The notes under the pieces: model-generated
Told to the model about the DNA's origin: nothing
The model's input: only the letters and a program-made list of their open reading frames with translations
The model's database searches: none
Part shown: one piece after another, positions 22,564 to 31,111 of the stretch
Layout: each line of letters begins with the position of its first letter
Position numbering within the stretch: position 1 is the stretch's first letter
Program-made: the position numbers and the translations under genes
Assembly: GCF_026914185.1 (NCBI RefSeq)
Contig: NC_070562.1
Coordinates: 2,418,001 to 2,482,000, forward strand
Reading direction: 5' to 3'
DNA length: 64,000 bases
Source: Puccinia triticina
Lineage: Eukaryota; Basidiomycota; Pucciniomycetes; Pucciniales; Pucciniaceae

Positions 22564-22644
22564 TATGTGAGTTCGACTCTCACAGTACACGAGGTTGTGG
22601 GTTCAATACCCACTTCACTCGGACCATACTTTTCACAAGTTCAA
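22272..22644. mobile_element. Mutator-type fold-back MITE with perfect 145-bp TIRs
   Basis: Terminal inverted repeats 22272-22416 and 22500-22644 are identical over 145 bp and start TTGAACTTGTG. They leave only an 83-bp spacer. The flanks TCTGGATTA (22263-22271) and TATGGATTA (22645-22653) match at eight of nine bases. A 9-bp duplication with long inverted ends is the Mutator-like pattern. Each arm contains a tRNA-shaped segment. No coding capacity. Confidence 0.85.
22520..22590 (+). other. tRNA-like sequence in fold-back arm
   Basis: A 71-nt cloverleaf: acceptor GTGTACT/AGTACAC (7 of 7), D-arm GCTC/GAGC, anticodon stem with one mismatch, T-arm GTGAG/CTCAC with loop TTCGACT. The A-box-like TAGCTCAATGG and B-box-like GTTCGACTC are both present. 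The anticodon loop lacks T at position 33, so this is tRNA-derived rather than a normal tRNA. The mirror copy is at 22326-22396 on the - strand. Confidence 0.65.
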
Positions 22645-23184
22645 TATGGATTACTTGGATGGACCAAGGGCCTATCATCTTGGGTAGACCCTTCCTGATG
22701 GATTTTGACGCAACCTTAACCTTCTCAGGCCAGTCTGGTGAGAGGATCCTGCTTCCGGATTCTAATGGGAGGCAGATTGAAGTTTTGCTTTGCAATATCG
22801 ACACTGGCCAATGGGAGCGCGATTTTCCCGGTGGGGGAAGGAAAGCGGTGTTGACCCGTGCAGGGAAAGCTTGCGACGATCTGGTCGGGGGCCGTCATTT
22901 TTTGTAGAGTAAGTTGACTCGAGGAGCGGCGGACTTAATCTAGAGTCTCGCAGTCCTGCCGCGGGGTCAACTTCTAATTCAGAGTCTCAAAGGCGCTTTT
23001 CTTTCCCAACGTGTATCAATTTCGATAATCATCAAAGCCAAAAACATCAGAAAACTTCTGAAGAATCAAAAAACATTTTTTCCGGTCTCAATTCCCAGTC
23101 TTTCCATTCAGTCCAGCCTCATTTCAATTCTCTCGAGCGTCCAAACGGCGCTTCATTCGATTCAACATCTCGTCAAGTAGGCGG

Positions 23185-23312
23185 CGAGGAGGAAACAGGT
23201 GTTCCACGGAGGCAGGGAGAACGGAAAGTAAGTTCCTCCCGATTATGCACCTCCGGGCAAGATACCGCCGTCTTTGTCAAAAACTCTACTCCAGCCACAT
23301 TCGTGAGCCGCC
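23185..23312 (+). repeat. G2 repeated module M2
   Basis: Same order as M1: GGAGG, GTAAGT (23228), CACCTCCGGG, then CATTCGTGAGCCGC. Lies between protease and pol. Confidence 0.7.
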
Positions 23313-26300
23313 CCAATTCTTCGGCCTTTTCTCTGGCTTCAGGCGGTCTCCTATCCTATCCGGCACGTCTCCGCAACGAGAATAAACTAACTACCAAGTC
23401 ACGTCTCCGCAAAGAGAATAAACTTGTCCTACCCATTGAGGTCCTCTGTAACGAGGTTAATCTAGTTCCGTCTTTCGAGACCCTCCGCAATGAGGTTAAA
23501 CTTCCGATCCTCCGCGACAAGGGTAAACTAAAGACCCTCCATAATGAGGTGAAACTATTTTCTTCAGTTGGTAAGGAGGTTGGGCTTCCGCAGAGGTTGG
23601 GAGAGGTCAAAGTAAGATTTTCCCAAAGTTGCACCTCCGGGCTAGATACCTCTTCATTGTCAAAAGCATTACATGCCACCGCTGTGAGCCGCACTCCCTG
23701 TTTTGGTTTCTTGGCGTCTTTAGGAGGCGATATGGGATTGCGGGGCCTGCTCCGGAACGAGCATAAACTATTTTCTCTCAGAATGCGTGGTGAGGAGGGA
23801 TGGGTGGATTATGCTCCACCGTGGAGACCCTTTGGGATAGAAGTAAGTTCCTCCCAAAGTGCACCTCCGAAGCTTGATGCGCCACAATCGTCAAAAACCC
23901 TACGACATGCCACATTCGTGAGCCGCCCGCCTTCGTTTGGTTGTTCATTTTCAGAGAAGGCGGCTTTCAAAGATTGTTGGGAGCACCAGACGTCGCGGCT
24001 TCTTGAGCGTGGACTTGGCTATCAAGCACAGCTGGCACTTGTGGAAGCTTGGCAGGACGGCGGCTATCTTTCTTTTGCAGCAAAATACAAACCTGTTGCG
24101 CGTAAGGTTAAGCCGGTTAATCAACCAATGCCTCAGAATCTCAACCCACCACTTCAACGCCCCCCTCTCCCAAGGGACCCGTATCGCGGTCTGTCTAGAT
24201 CACTTGCCAGCGCGTTTACTCCACGGGGTCGAGTTACTGAGAAGAGTCTTGAAGTTGTCAACTTTGGTCCGCCCGGATGGTTGCGGCCCGCCGAATCTGA
24301 CCTGATCAAAAACGTCCTGGTGGAGCGAAACCAGGCCATCGCCTTTGACGAATCTCAGCGAGGTTTGCTCAAGGAATCGTACATGTTGCCGTACATCATC
24401 CCTGTGGTGGAGCACGAGCTGTGGCAAAAACGCAAGATCCCCATTCCGGCTGCAAAAATGGATGAATACGTGAAGATTATTTGGGAGCGGGTACGCACTG
24501 GACTTTACGAGCAGTCTACGTCAAGTTATACCAGCCCGGTATTTTGTGTACTCAAGAGCAATGGCAAGTTAAGAATCGTAGACGATCTACAACCTCTCAA
24601 CAAAGTCACTATCCGCGACGCTGGGGTTCCTCCAGCCACGGAGGAGTTTGTAGAGTCATTTTCTGGGCGGGCTTGTTACGGCCTCGGCGATATTATGGGC
24701 GGCTATGACGAGCGCGCACTTCATCCAATTTCTCGCCCTCTCACAACGTTTGATATGCCTTTGGGGCGCTTCCAGCTCATGAGGCTCCCTCAGGGCGCGA
24801 CCAACTCTGTTGCGGTCTACCAGGCACAGATGGTCTGGATTCTCCAGGACGAGATTCCGGATCACGTCGGCATCTTCATAGACGACGGAGGGATCAAGGG
24901 TCCGGCTTCAGATTACGACAATGAGACTCTCGCCTGGCACTCTGGGATCCGACGTTTCATTTGGGAGTATGCGGAGGTACTTGAGCGCATACTATTTTGG
25001 GTTGAGGAATCCGGACTCACCGTTTTGGCGTCCAAGTTGGCGGCTTGTGTTCCCGCCTTGGAGATAGTAGGTCACGTGGTCTGTAAGGAAGGCCGACGCA
25101 TGGCGAAGACCAAGATCAACAAGATTCTCTCATGGCCGACCCCAGTAAACGCAACAGAAGTGCGCGGATTTTTAGGGGTGGTGGTGTACGTTAGAATATT
25201 CATCCCATCCCTGTCCCAGATTTGCTTGCCGCTCCGTCGACTGACGCGCAAAGATGCAGAGTTTGTTTGGACCACCGACTGCGAAGACGCTTTCGAAGAA
25301 TTGAAGCTTATTGTGGGTCAAGACATCGTCCTTGTCAAGATCGACTACGGCCCAGAAGCGGGCAAGATCAAGTTAGCCGTCGATTCTAGTTTCCACGCGG
25401 CCGGCGCAGTACTCTTTCAAGAAGACGCGAATGGATTGGACCGCCCAGCGCTTTACAAATCTCTGCTTTTCTCAGACGTGGAGTCGCGTTACTCCCAATC
25501 AAAGCTAGAACTATGCGGGGTAGCTCGGATTCTCAAAAAGCTCCAAACAATCTTGTGGGGCCAACACTTCGAACTCCAGGTCGATGCTCAGTCCCTCATC
25601 CAAATGATCAATGCGCCGAGCTTGCCCAACGCTCCCATGACGCGCTGGGTAGCGTTTATTCAACTCTTTTCGTTTGACATAGTCCACCGCCCAGGAAAAT
25701 CTTTTTTAATGCCCGATGGCCTTTCTCGCCGCCCTCAAGGTGACGAAGAGTCTGACCCACCGACATCTGAGTTTGACGAAGATTCCCCGCTGGTCCGCCC
25801 GCTCCATTCTTTCTTGGTCACCTCTGAAGCGGGCTATTCCGGATATCAAGAAGGCTTCTGGCGACGTATGGAGATCTTTCTAGCAACGCTGGCTCGCCCG
25901 GATGGGTCTGATGATCAGGAATTTCGTGCATTGAAGCGGCGAGCTGCAGATTTCTTTCTACAAGCCGGTCGACTGATGAAGCGCGGCAGCCCTTTGCCGC
26001 GCATTGTTGTAACCATCGCGGAGAAGCAGGATTCGATTCTGCAGGAGTTGCATGAAGGTCTGGGGCACCGTGGCACCGCGGAGACTTATCGAAGGGTATC
26101 GGAAAGATTTTGGTGGCCTTCCCTCAAGCAAGTTGTCGAGCGTTGGTGTCGCAGCTGCGAGGCGTGCCAGAAGAAGGATCTCAGGAGGCCTCTGGAGTTG
26201 CGATACCCGACCGGAGAGTCAACCGTATTTGGAGGCGTTTCCATGGACGCCGTACACCTCAAGGCTAGCGGCGCGAAGTACCTCATTGTGGCTCGCGACG

Positions 26301-27112
26301 ACTTTTCAGGGTGGGTAGAGGCGAAAATTCTCAATAATCTGACCTCGGAGGCAGTAGCTGCCTTCCTTCAAGAAAATTGGACCATGCGCTATGGTCTGGC
26401 ACGATCTTACTCCACCGATGGAGGTTCCGAATTTGGTGGCGCGTTGGCCGATATGCTGTGCGCTCTTCCTGGTCAACACAGGGTTTCTACCCCCTATTAC
26501 CCTGAGGGACAGGGTATGGTAGAGCGTGGACACGGACCCCTCAAGTCAGCACTTGTCAAGTTGGCGGGAGAAAGTGGCAAGAATTGTCGCAAGTTCCTTC
26601 CCCTCGTCCTTTTTGCTGATTGCATCTCTACCAAAAGAACCACGGGCTATTCGCCGTACGAACTTGTTTTTGGTCAGCGTGCAGTCTTGCCTTTGGATTT
26701 GGAGATTGAGTCTTTTTTAGGCGTCGATTGGGGCGCTGTGACGAACACAACCGGTCTGTTAGTGGCGCGATCAAGGCAGCTCGAGCGTAGTGAAGAGGCG
26801 CGTGGGATTGCTTATCGGAAAATGATGGATGCGCGTGGAGATTCCCTGCGCTACTGGGAGGAGAAGAACGCGTCGCGGATCCGAGAACCCCTCAAGCCTG
26901 GCGACCAGGTCCTTGCGTTCAACCGGTCTCTGGAGACGCAGTGGGGTAATCTTTTTGCTCATCGGTGGAACGGTCCCTACCGCATTGTGAAGGAGGTCGA
27001 GGGAGGTTCTTACGTGCTGGCGGAGCTTGACGGCACTGAATTGAAGCGCCGATTCGCCGCGGATCAGGTCAAACGGTTTTATTCTTGTGGAGGCACTTCT
27101 GACCAAAAGTAA
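23303..27112 (+). CDS. G2 Pol: reverse transcriptase, RNase H, integrase
   Basis: A 1269-codon open frame. Residues about 1-310 are an unusual low-complexity leader with repeated LRNExKL units and three copies of a 40-residue module. RT spans about 400-600: KLRIVDDLQPLN, FQLMRLPQGATN and catalytic FIDD near 525. RNase H is near 690-830 (LAVDSSFHAAGAVLF...SKLELCGV). The integrase zinc finger is HEGLGHRG...CRSCEACQKK near 915, and the core has MDAVH, STDGGSEF and GMVERGH with 34 residues between the second Asp and Glu. All catalytic residues are intact. The stop TAA (27110-27112) lies inside a GTAAGT of the last repeated module. The true start is uncertain, because Pol is normally made by fusion with the upstream frames. 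Confidence 0.92.
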   Translation: MSRPNSSAFSLASGGLLSYPARLRNENKLTTKSRLRKENKLVLPIEVLCNEVNLVPSFETLRNEVKLPILRDKGKLKTLHNEVKLFSSVGKEVGLPQRLGEVKVRFSQSCTSGLDTSSLSKALHATAVSRTPCFGFLASLGGDMGLRGLLRNEHKLFSLRMRGEEGWVDYAPPWRPFGIEVSSSQSAPPKLDAPQSSKTLRHATFVSRPPSFGCSFSEKAAFKDCWEHQTSRLLERGLGYQAQLALVEAWQDGGYLSFAAKYKPVARKVKPVNQPMPQNLNPPLQRPPLPRDPYRGLSRSLASAFTPRGRVTEKSLEVVNFGPPGWLRPAESDLIKNVLVERNQAIAFDESQRGLLKESYMLPYIIPVVEHELWQKRKIPIPAAKMDEYVKIIWERVRTGLYEQSTSSYTSPVFCVLKSNGKLRIVDDLQPLNKVTIRDAGVPPATEEFVESFSGRACYGLGDIMGGYDERALHPISRPLTTFDMPLGRFQLMRLPQGATNSVAVYQAQMVWILQDEIPDHVGIFIDDGGIKGPASDYDNETLAWHSGIRRFIWEYAEVLERILFWVEESGLTVLASKLAACVPALEIVGHVVCKEGRRMAKTKINKILSWPTPVNATEVRGFLGVVVYVRIFIPSLSQICLPLRRLTRKDAEFVWTTDCEDAFEELKLIVGQDIVLVKIDYGPEAGKIKLAVDSSFHAAGAVLFQEDANGLDRPALYKSLLFSDVESRYSQSKLELCGVARILKKLQTILWGQHFELQVDAQSLIQMINAPSLPNAPMTRWVAFIQLFSFDIVHRPGKSFLMPDGLSRRPQGDEESDPPTSEFDEDSPLVRPLHSFLVTSEAGYSGYQEGFWRRMEIFLATLARPDGSDDQEFRALKRRAADFFLQAGRLMKRGSPLPRIVVTIAEKQDSILQELHEGLGHRGTAETYRRVSERFWWPSLKQVVERWCRSCEACQKKDLRRPLELRYPTGESTVFGGVSMDAVHLKASGAKYLIVARDDFSGWVEAKILNNLTSEAVAAFLQENWTMRYGLARSYSTDGGSEFGGALADMLCALPGQHRVSTPYYPEGQGMVERGHGPLKSALVKLAGESGKNCRKFLPLVLFADCISTKRTTGYSPYELVFGQRAVLPLDLEIESFLGVDWGAVTNTTGLLVARSRQLERSEEARGIAYRKMMDARGDSLRYWEEKNASRIREPLKPGDQVLAFNRSLETQWGNLFAHRWNGPYRIVKEVEGGSYVLAELDGTELKRRFAADQVKRFYSCGGTSDQK
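23570..23692 (+). repeat. G2 repeated module M3
   Basis: GGAGG, GTAAGA (23612), GCACCTCCGGG, CATTACATGCCACC, GTGAGCCGC. Lies in the pol leader and is open in the pol frame. Confidence 0.7.
23790..23926 (+). repeat. G2 repeated module M4
   Basis: GGAGG, GTAAGT (23843), GCACCTCCG, ACATGCCACATTC, GTGAGCCGC. Lies in the pol leader. Confidence 0.7.
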
Positions 27113-27193
27113 GTCCTCCCATGTGTATGCACCTCAGGGTATTTTCTATTGCCGTCGTCATAAGCCCTACTTCAGCCACTCTGTGAGCAGTCC
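27085..27193 (+). repeat. G2 repeated module M5 (spans pol stop)
   Basis: GTGGAGG, GTAAGT (27109, containing the pol TAA stop), GCACCTCAGGG, then CTGTGAGC. Lies at the pol end and 3' untranslated region. Confidence 0.65.
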
Positions 27194-27292
27194 TTGGGAT
27201 CCCCTTTCTTTCCCACTGTGTTTTAGACTTCTCCCACGACTGCACGGAAGCTTCCCAAGGAGTCTAGGGACAGACTCCAAGTGGTGGTGTGA

Positions 27293-28134
27293 TGTGGTGA
27301 CCATACTCATGGCGCCGCCGGCGCGCAGGATATACGGCGGGACTTCAAGCTCAGCAAGACTTCAAGACCCCACGCGCAGCGGCAAGATCAATGAGTCCTC
27401 AAGGCGTTTCAGGATCAAGAACCTCACATGTTTTTCTTTTTTTTTTTCCCTCTGCTGGTTTGTTTTGGCTGTTGTGTCCTCTTTTCTTTCCTGTTTTCTT
27501 TTCCTATTTTTTTCTTCTGATTTTTTTTCTGTGTTTCTATATGCGCGCGTTGGAGAGGCTTGGTTATGTGGAGGGTTGGTTGTGTTCCTGTTTGTCTTAG
27601 TTTGTTTTGTTTTGTTGGTTTGTTTCCTTCTTTTCCTCTTTCTTCTTGCTTTGTTGCGCGCGTGTGCGCGCGGTGTATGATGACCTGTCCGTAGCATGTC
27701 ACCAACTCCAAGGTTTGGGTTCAGTTCGAACTCAGGCTTTGGAGCGGCATGGGATTTTGTCTGAACCAAAAATTTCGTTTGTCAGATCATCTCATCAACT
27801 CAAATCAAAAGTTTATTGATCTTTGTTCGCCAATATACTCGCGGGAGCTTCTGAGTTTCTCCTCTCAGCCCCTGCGCCGATCCTCTTCCAGATTCCTGTC
27901 CTTTAAGATCACTGTCCCCGGTCCAGTTCGCCGGCCTTTTTCCCCAGATTCTCAGCAAACAAACCACCGTTGACGGGAATCTACCCCCCGTTGTCTCAAA
28001 CCAAAATCCCCCCCCCTCAAATTTCCGCTATCACTCGAATCCTAGAATCTCCCCGGACCACCACGAAGGCAGCGCACACCGCAACATTCCCTTCCAGTAA
28101 CTGCCGACGGCCCAGCACCGGTTGGAGTTCCACA
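27293..28134 (+). repeat. G2 3' LTR
   Basis: Same length as the 5' LTR and nearly identical; visible differences are single transitions and one homopolymer length, which indicates recent insertion. Confidence 0.92.
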
Positions 28135-28138
28135 ACGC

Positions 28139-29157
28139 GTCTGAAAGAATGCGTTGGTCTGGTCAAGGATGGAAAAAACCTTGCCAGATGCTACCAATCG
28201 GACCAGTTCGTCGACGTTGGGCAGGGGAGAACGGTCGCAGACCGTGAGGCTGTTGAGTTTGCGGTAATCACATACCCATCGTGGCAGGGCTGTTGGGTCT
28301 TTCTTAGGAATGATCAAGCTTGGGGACGCGTATTGACTGGTTGAACGCCGGATCTGAACCGCTTTGATGTGCTGGTTGGGTAGTACCCTCCACGCCACAA
28401 GATGTTTGGGCGGATAGGGGAACTGTTGTTCATTAATGACGGCGGCGGGATTGGTTAAGATGATCTTGTGGCGGGTTCGAGAAGCCGCATCCTGAATTTT
28501 TGCAGGAAAGGAGGGTCCATTTGTTGGGCCCGTTTCATCTAAGTCCTCCATCACAGCTGGTATGTCCTCTGGAAAGAGGTCGGCGAATTCTTGAAGGATC
28601 TGTTTCTCTGATGCCTCGCACGGGTAATGATCTGCAATGGCGTCTACCGCAGCGGGTTCCAATGATCCTGCGCGGTAATCTTGGAAGGAGAAACCCGATC
28701 TGGAGCAAAATATGGATTGATCTTTGACCAATACCTGCAAGCCATGTCAATGTAGAAACGGTGTGCCTAGAATGAGGTCGAAATCACCAAGGACCAGTCC
28801 AACCCGCAGGGAAACCTCATTGAAGACCCTGACCGGTTGGGTTGTCTGTAAGGATGTGGCAACAAAGTGGCGAATAGAAAGGGGGGCAGCTGTTCCATCC
28901 CCTAGTGCTAATTTGATTTGACTCGGCCTAGCAAGGGGCCAACGTTCAAGTAGAGATTTGTCGACCGCCCAATCAGAAATAAGATCGATTTTGGAGCCTG
29001 TGTTAATAAGGGCTCTGAAGTATCCTCCTTCAATTTGGAGTTTGATGATTACCTGCGCTGGTTTAACAGAATTGAAAGAGGGGTCAAGGTCGGTGGAAGA
29101 CTTGGAAAGTATCAAAGGCAAAGGCAAGCGTAAGAATGAGGACAAAGACGAAGTCAA
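28139..29157 (-). pseudogene. G1 protease and N-terminal reverse transcriptase
   Basis: The retropepsin motif reads ALINTGS at about 29000 where ALIDTGS/DSGS is expected, so the catalytic Asp is Asn. After DLILGTPFLH an in-frame TGA (28747-28749) interrupts the frame, which then continues into RT with ASPSLIIPKKD, WVCDYRKLNSLTV and KVFSILDQTNAFFQTR. The RT stops at the insertion point of G2 and resumes at 19217 on its other side. The family is Ty3/gypsy, with order PR-RT-RH-INT. The protein is non-functional as it stands. Confidence 0.88.
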
Positions 29158-29231
29158 AGTCGAGTTTCTTAGACAATGTCAAGGGATACATCGCAAAAGG
29201 ATCCAAGAGAAGTGGTGTCAAGAAAAAAAAG

Positions 29232-29530
29232 TGTAACAGTCCGCTCTGGGACTCTTCACTGGGCGCTTATCTGGGTTGGCACCTTGGCTCAAGGCCAGGG
29301 GAAACTTTCTAGGAACCACTTATAATTGCAGAGCTAGCCCAGGAGAGAGGTTAGCTTGTCTCTGCTCTAAATACAACTGAAGATAAGAAGGAAGGAAAAG
29401 TGCTCACCTAGCCCAGGAGAGAGGTTAGCTTCTCTCTGCTGAGCTAGGAGGGCGCGGGGATTCCGAGTCTAAGAGTCTGACGAGTGGATTATGTAATCCC
29501 TGCTTGCGATGCCTCAAGGGGGGTCTCACA
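29232..29530 (-). repeat. G1 5' LTR
   Basis: A 299-bp terminal repeat with TG...CA ends on the reverse strand. It is followed internally by CTTTTTTTTCTTGA rather than a TGG-type primer site; the same pyrimidine run follows the LTR of G3. Confidence 0.85.
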
Positions 29531-29954
29531 GTTGTTGCCATAGCTAACATTTGATCAGGGGGCAACGGTTTTGACTGCACCGTGGCAGATCTAGCCTTGG
29601 TGGCTTTCTGGGGCCTGGCTTGTCTGGGTGAGCTGGCATACACAAAAAAACAGGGCCGGTTGGCTTACACCTTGGCGCCTGTTGACATCCGATGTGGTCT
29701 AGCAGCTGGTGTAGAGCTGCGCAGCACAGCAGCGGCCAAGCTGTGTCTGTGCTTTGGCATACTCCGTGTGGTTTAAATGGTCTCAACTTGGGCCATACAT
29801 TGGCACAAATGCCCCCCTTGATTCAGGCTTGGTTTGCAAGAAACTCTGACATTCCTCAGCCAAGCCCTCAAGTTTGAGTAAGAGATTTTTTCTTTATAAG
29901 ATGAATCATGACGTGGGCTTCTGCTGGACTACATCCCCTATGAGTACAGGGCAT
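29531..29954. other. Non-coding gap between G1 and array D
   Basis: Begins with the right GTTGT target copy of G1. No gene or further repeat was recognised. Confidence 0.5.
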
Positions 29955-30262
29955 TACGGAGTGTGCTTTGGCACACTCCTATGACGAAGTGTGCTTTGGC
30001 ACACTCCCATTACGGAGTGTGCTTTGGCACACTCCTATGACGAAGTGTGCTTTGGCACACTCCTATGACGGAGTGTGCTTTGGCACACTCCTATGACGGA
30101 GTGTGCTTTGGCACACTCCTATGACGGAGTGTGCTTTGGCACACTCCTATGACAGAGTGTGCTTTGGCACACTCCTACGACGGAGTGTGCTTTGGCACAC
30201 TCCTATGACGGAGTGTGCTTTGGCACACTCCTATGATGGAGTGTGCTTTGGCACACTCCTAT
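29955..30262. repeat. Hairpin satellite array D
   Basis: About 11 copies of the 28-bp unit, spacers mostly TATGAC with one CATTAC. The array ends sharply against the conserved flank at 30263. Confidence 0.92.
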
Positions 30263-30310
30263 CACCACCCCAAAAAGGGAGGCAACATGTGCACATTGCC
30301 ATGCTGAAAC
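30263..30310. repeat. Conserved satellite flank L (inverted relative to array E)
   Basis: CACCACCCCAAAAAGGGAGG followed by GCAACATGTGCACATTGCC is the reverse complement, with few changes, of 53305-53355 at the start of array E. Confidence 0.75.
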
Positions 30311-31111
30311 ATTTATATAAAAATAGTTGTAAATTCATCAAATAAAACTGAAACATGCCTTGTATATGTTTCTTACATGTTTCCTATATGTTTCTTACAT
30401 GTTTCTCATGCAATTTTTATATTATCCTTACATTTTACTTATGTATTCCTAATCTTTCCCCCCCAGAAATGTGGCATGGATACTTCTAGTGTAGCACAAA
30501 AAAACCACATCAAAAGTGTGCAATTTATGTCAAAATGCCTTCTTTTTTTATTTGAGGAAGTAGATATGTTGCGTGATTTTTTTTTCAATTTACCCTCCTC
30601 CATCACCTCACCTGGTTCCTCAATGAAAACTATGCAGGCAGGGCATCAGATGTCACTGGATTCAGTTTGGGCTGTCCATCTCCACAAAGATGCATGGGCC
30701 TCATAATGTCCATTTTGTTATATTCTGGCCCCACAGCTCATGTTGTCTTAAACATGCTATGTGATTTGCTAAAGATTGTAATACTACTTGAGAATGTTTC
30801 AACAAAAATGAGTAAAATTGGCACAAGCAACAGCAGGAATTCATTAATATTGATTAACCAAGCATTTTTGACAGGCACAAGTACTTTGTCAGGAAATTAT
30901 GTTTCAATTCAGAAGCATGAAGAGGCATCCATGACATTTCTAGATAGTGAAAATCCACATTTCAAACCACCCTGTAGACATGAGCATAAAAGACAAAAAA
31001 TAAATTTGACATTTGGTGTTTTTGTATTTTTATATTTTGGAAAGTAAAATAATTTAAAAAGGAAAATAATTTTATACTGGAAGAGCATATTGGTGAACAA
31101 GAAAAAACAAA
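30311..31111. other. AT-rich non-coding region
   Basis: Only short frames without coding character. No repeats were recognised beyond tandem-like TTTCTTACATGTTTC at 30370-30410. Confidence 0.5.

Larger units (their letters stand above)
22049..22907 (+). pseudogene. G2 protease, split by fold-back insertion
   Basis: Retropepsin-like domain. The motif PLVDSGSQLNLIS (catalytic DSG intact, about 22079) and the C-terminal IILGRPFL motif (about 22671) are separated by a 373-bp element at 22272-22644. Removing the element plus one target copy rejoins HFWI to TWMDQGPIILGRPFL in frame. The frame closes at TAG 22905-22907, directly followed by GAGTAAGT. The protease cannot be made as it stands. Confidence 0.85.
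19222..28134 (+). mobile_element. G2: young Ty3/gypsy element nested in G1
   Basis: Two 842-bp LTRs (19222-20063 and 27293-28134), TGTGG...CCACA ends, differing at only a few bases. The flanks ACAC (19218-19221) and ACGC (28135-28138) fit a 4-bp target duplication with one transition; joining the flanks restores the G1 RT frame. Order inside: tRNA-Tyr-like primer site, gag, protease, spacer with repeated modules, pol. The protease is broken by a fold-back insertion, the pol frame is intact. Confidence 0.93.
16468..29530 (-). mobile_element. G1: old Ty3/gypsy element, pol without gag
   Basis: LTRs at 29232-29530 (5' LTR in element orientation) and 16468-16761, with a perfect 5-bp target duplication GTTGT (16463-16467 and 29531-29535). 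Internal coding holds protease, reverse transcriptase, RNase H and integrase, but no gag is seen between the 5' LTR and the protease. The element is split in the RT domain by the nested element G2 (19222-28134). It is decayed: in-frame stop, altered catalytic residues and an internal duplication. Confidence 0.88.

Noticed and set aside
22520..22590. A functional tRNA-Met or tRNA-Ser gene
   Set aside because: Position 33 is not T, the anticodon stem is mismatched, and the sequence is part of a transposon TIR.
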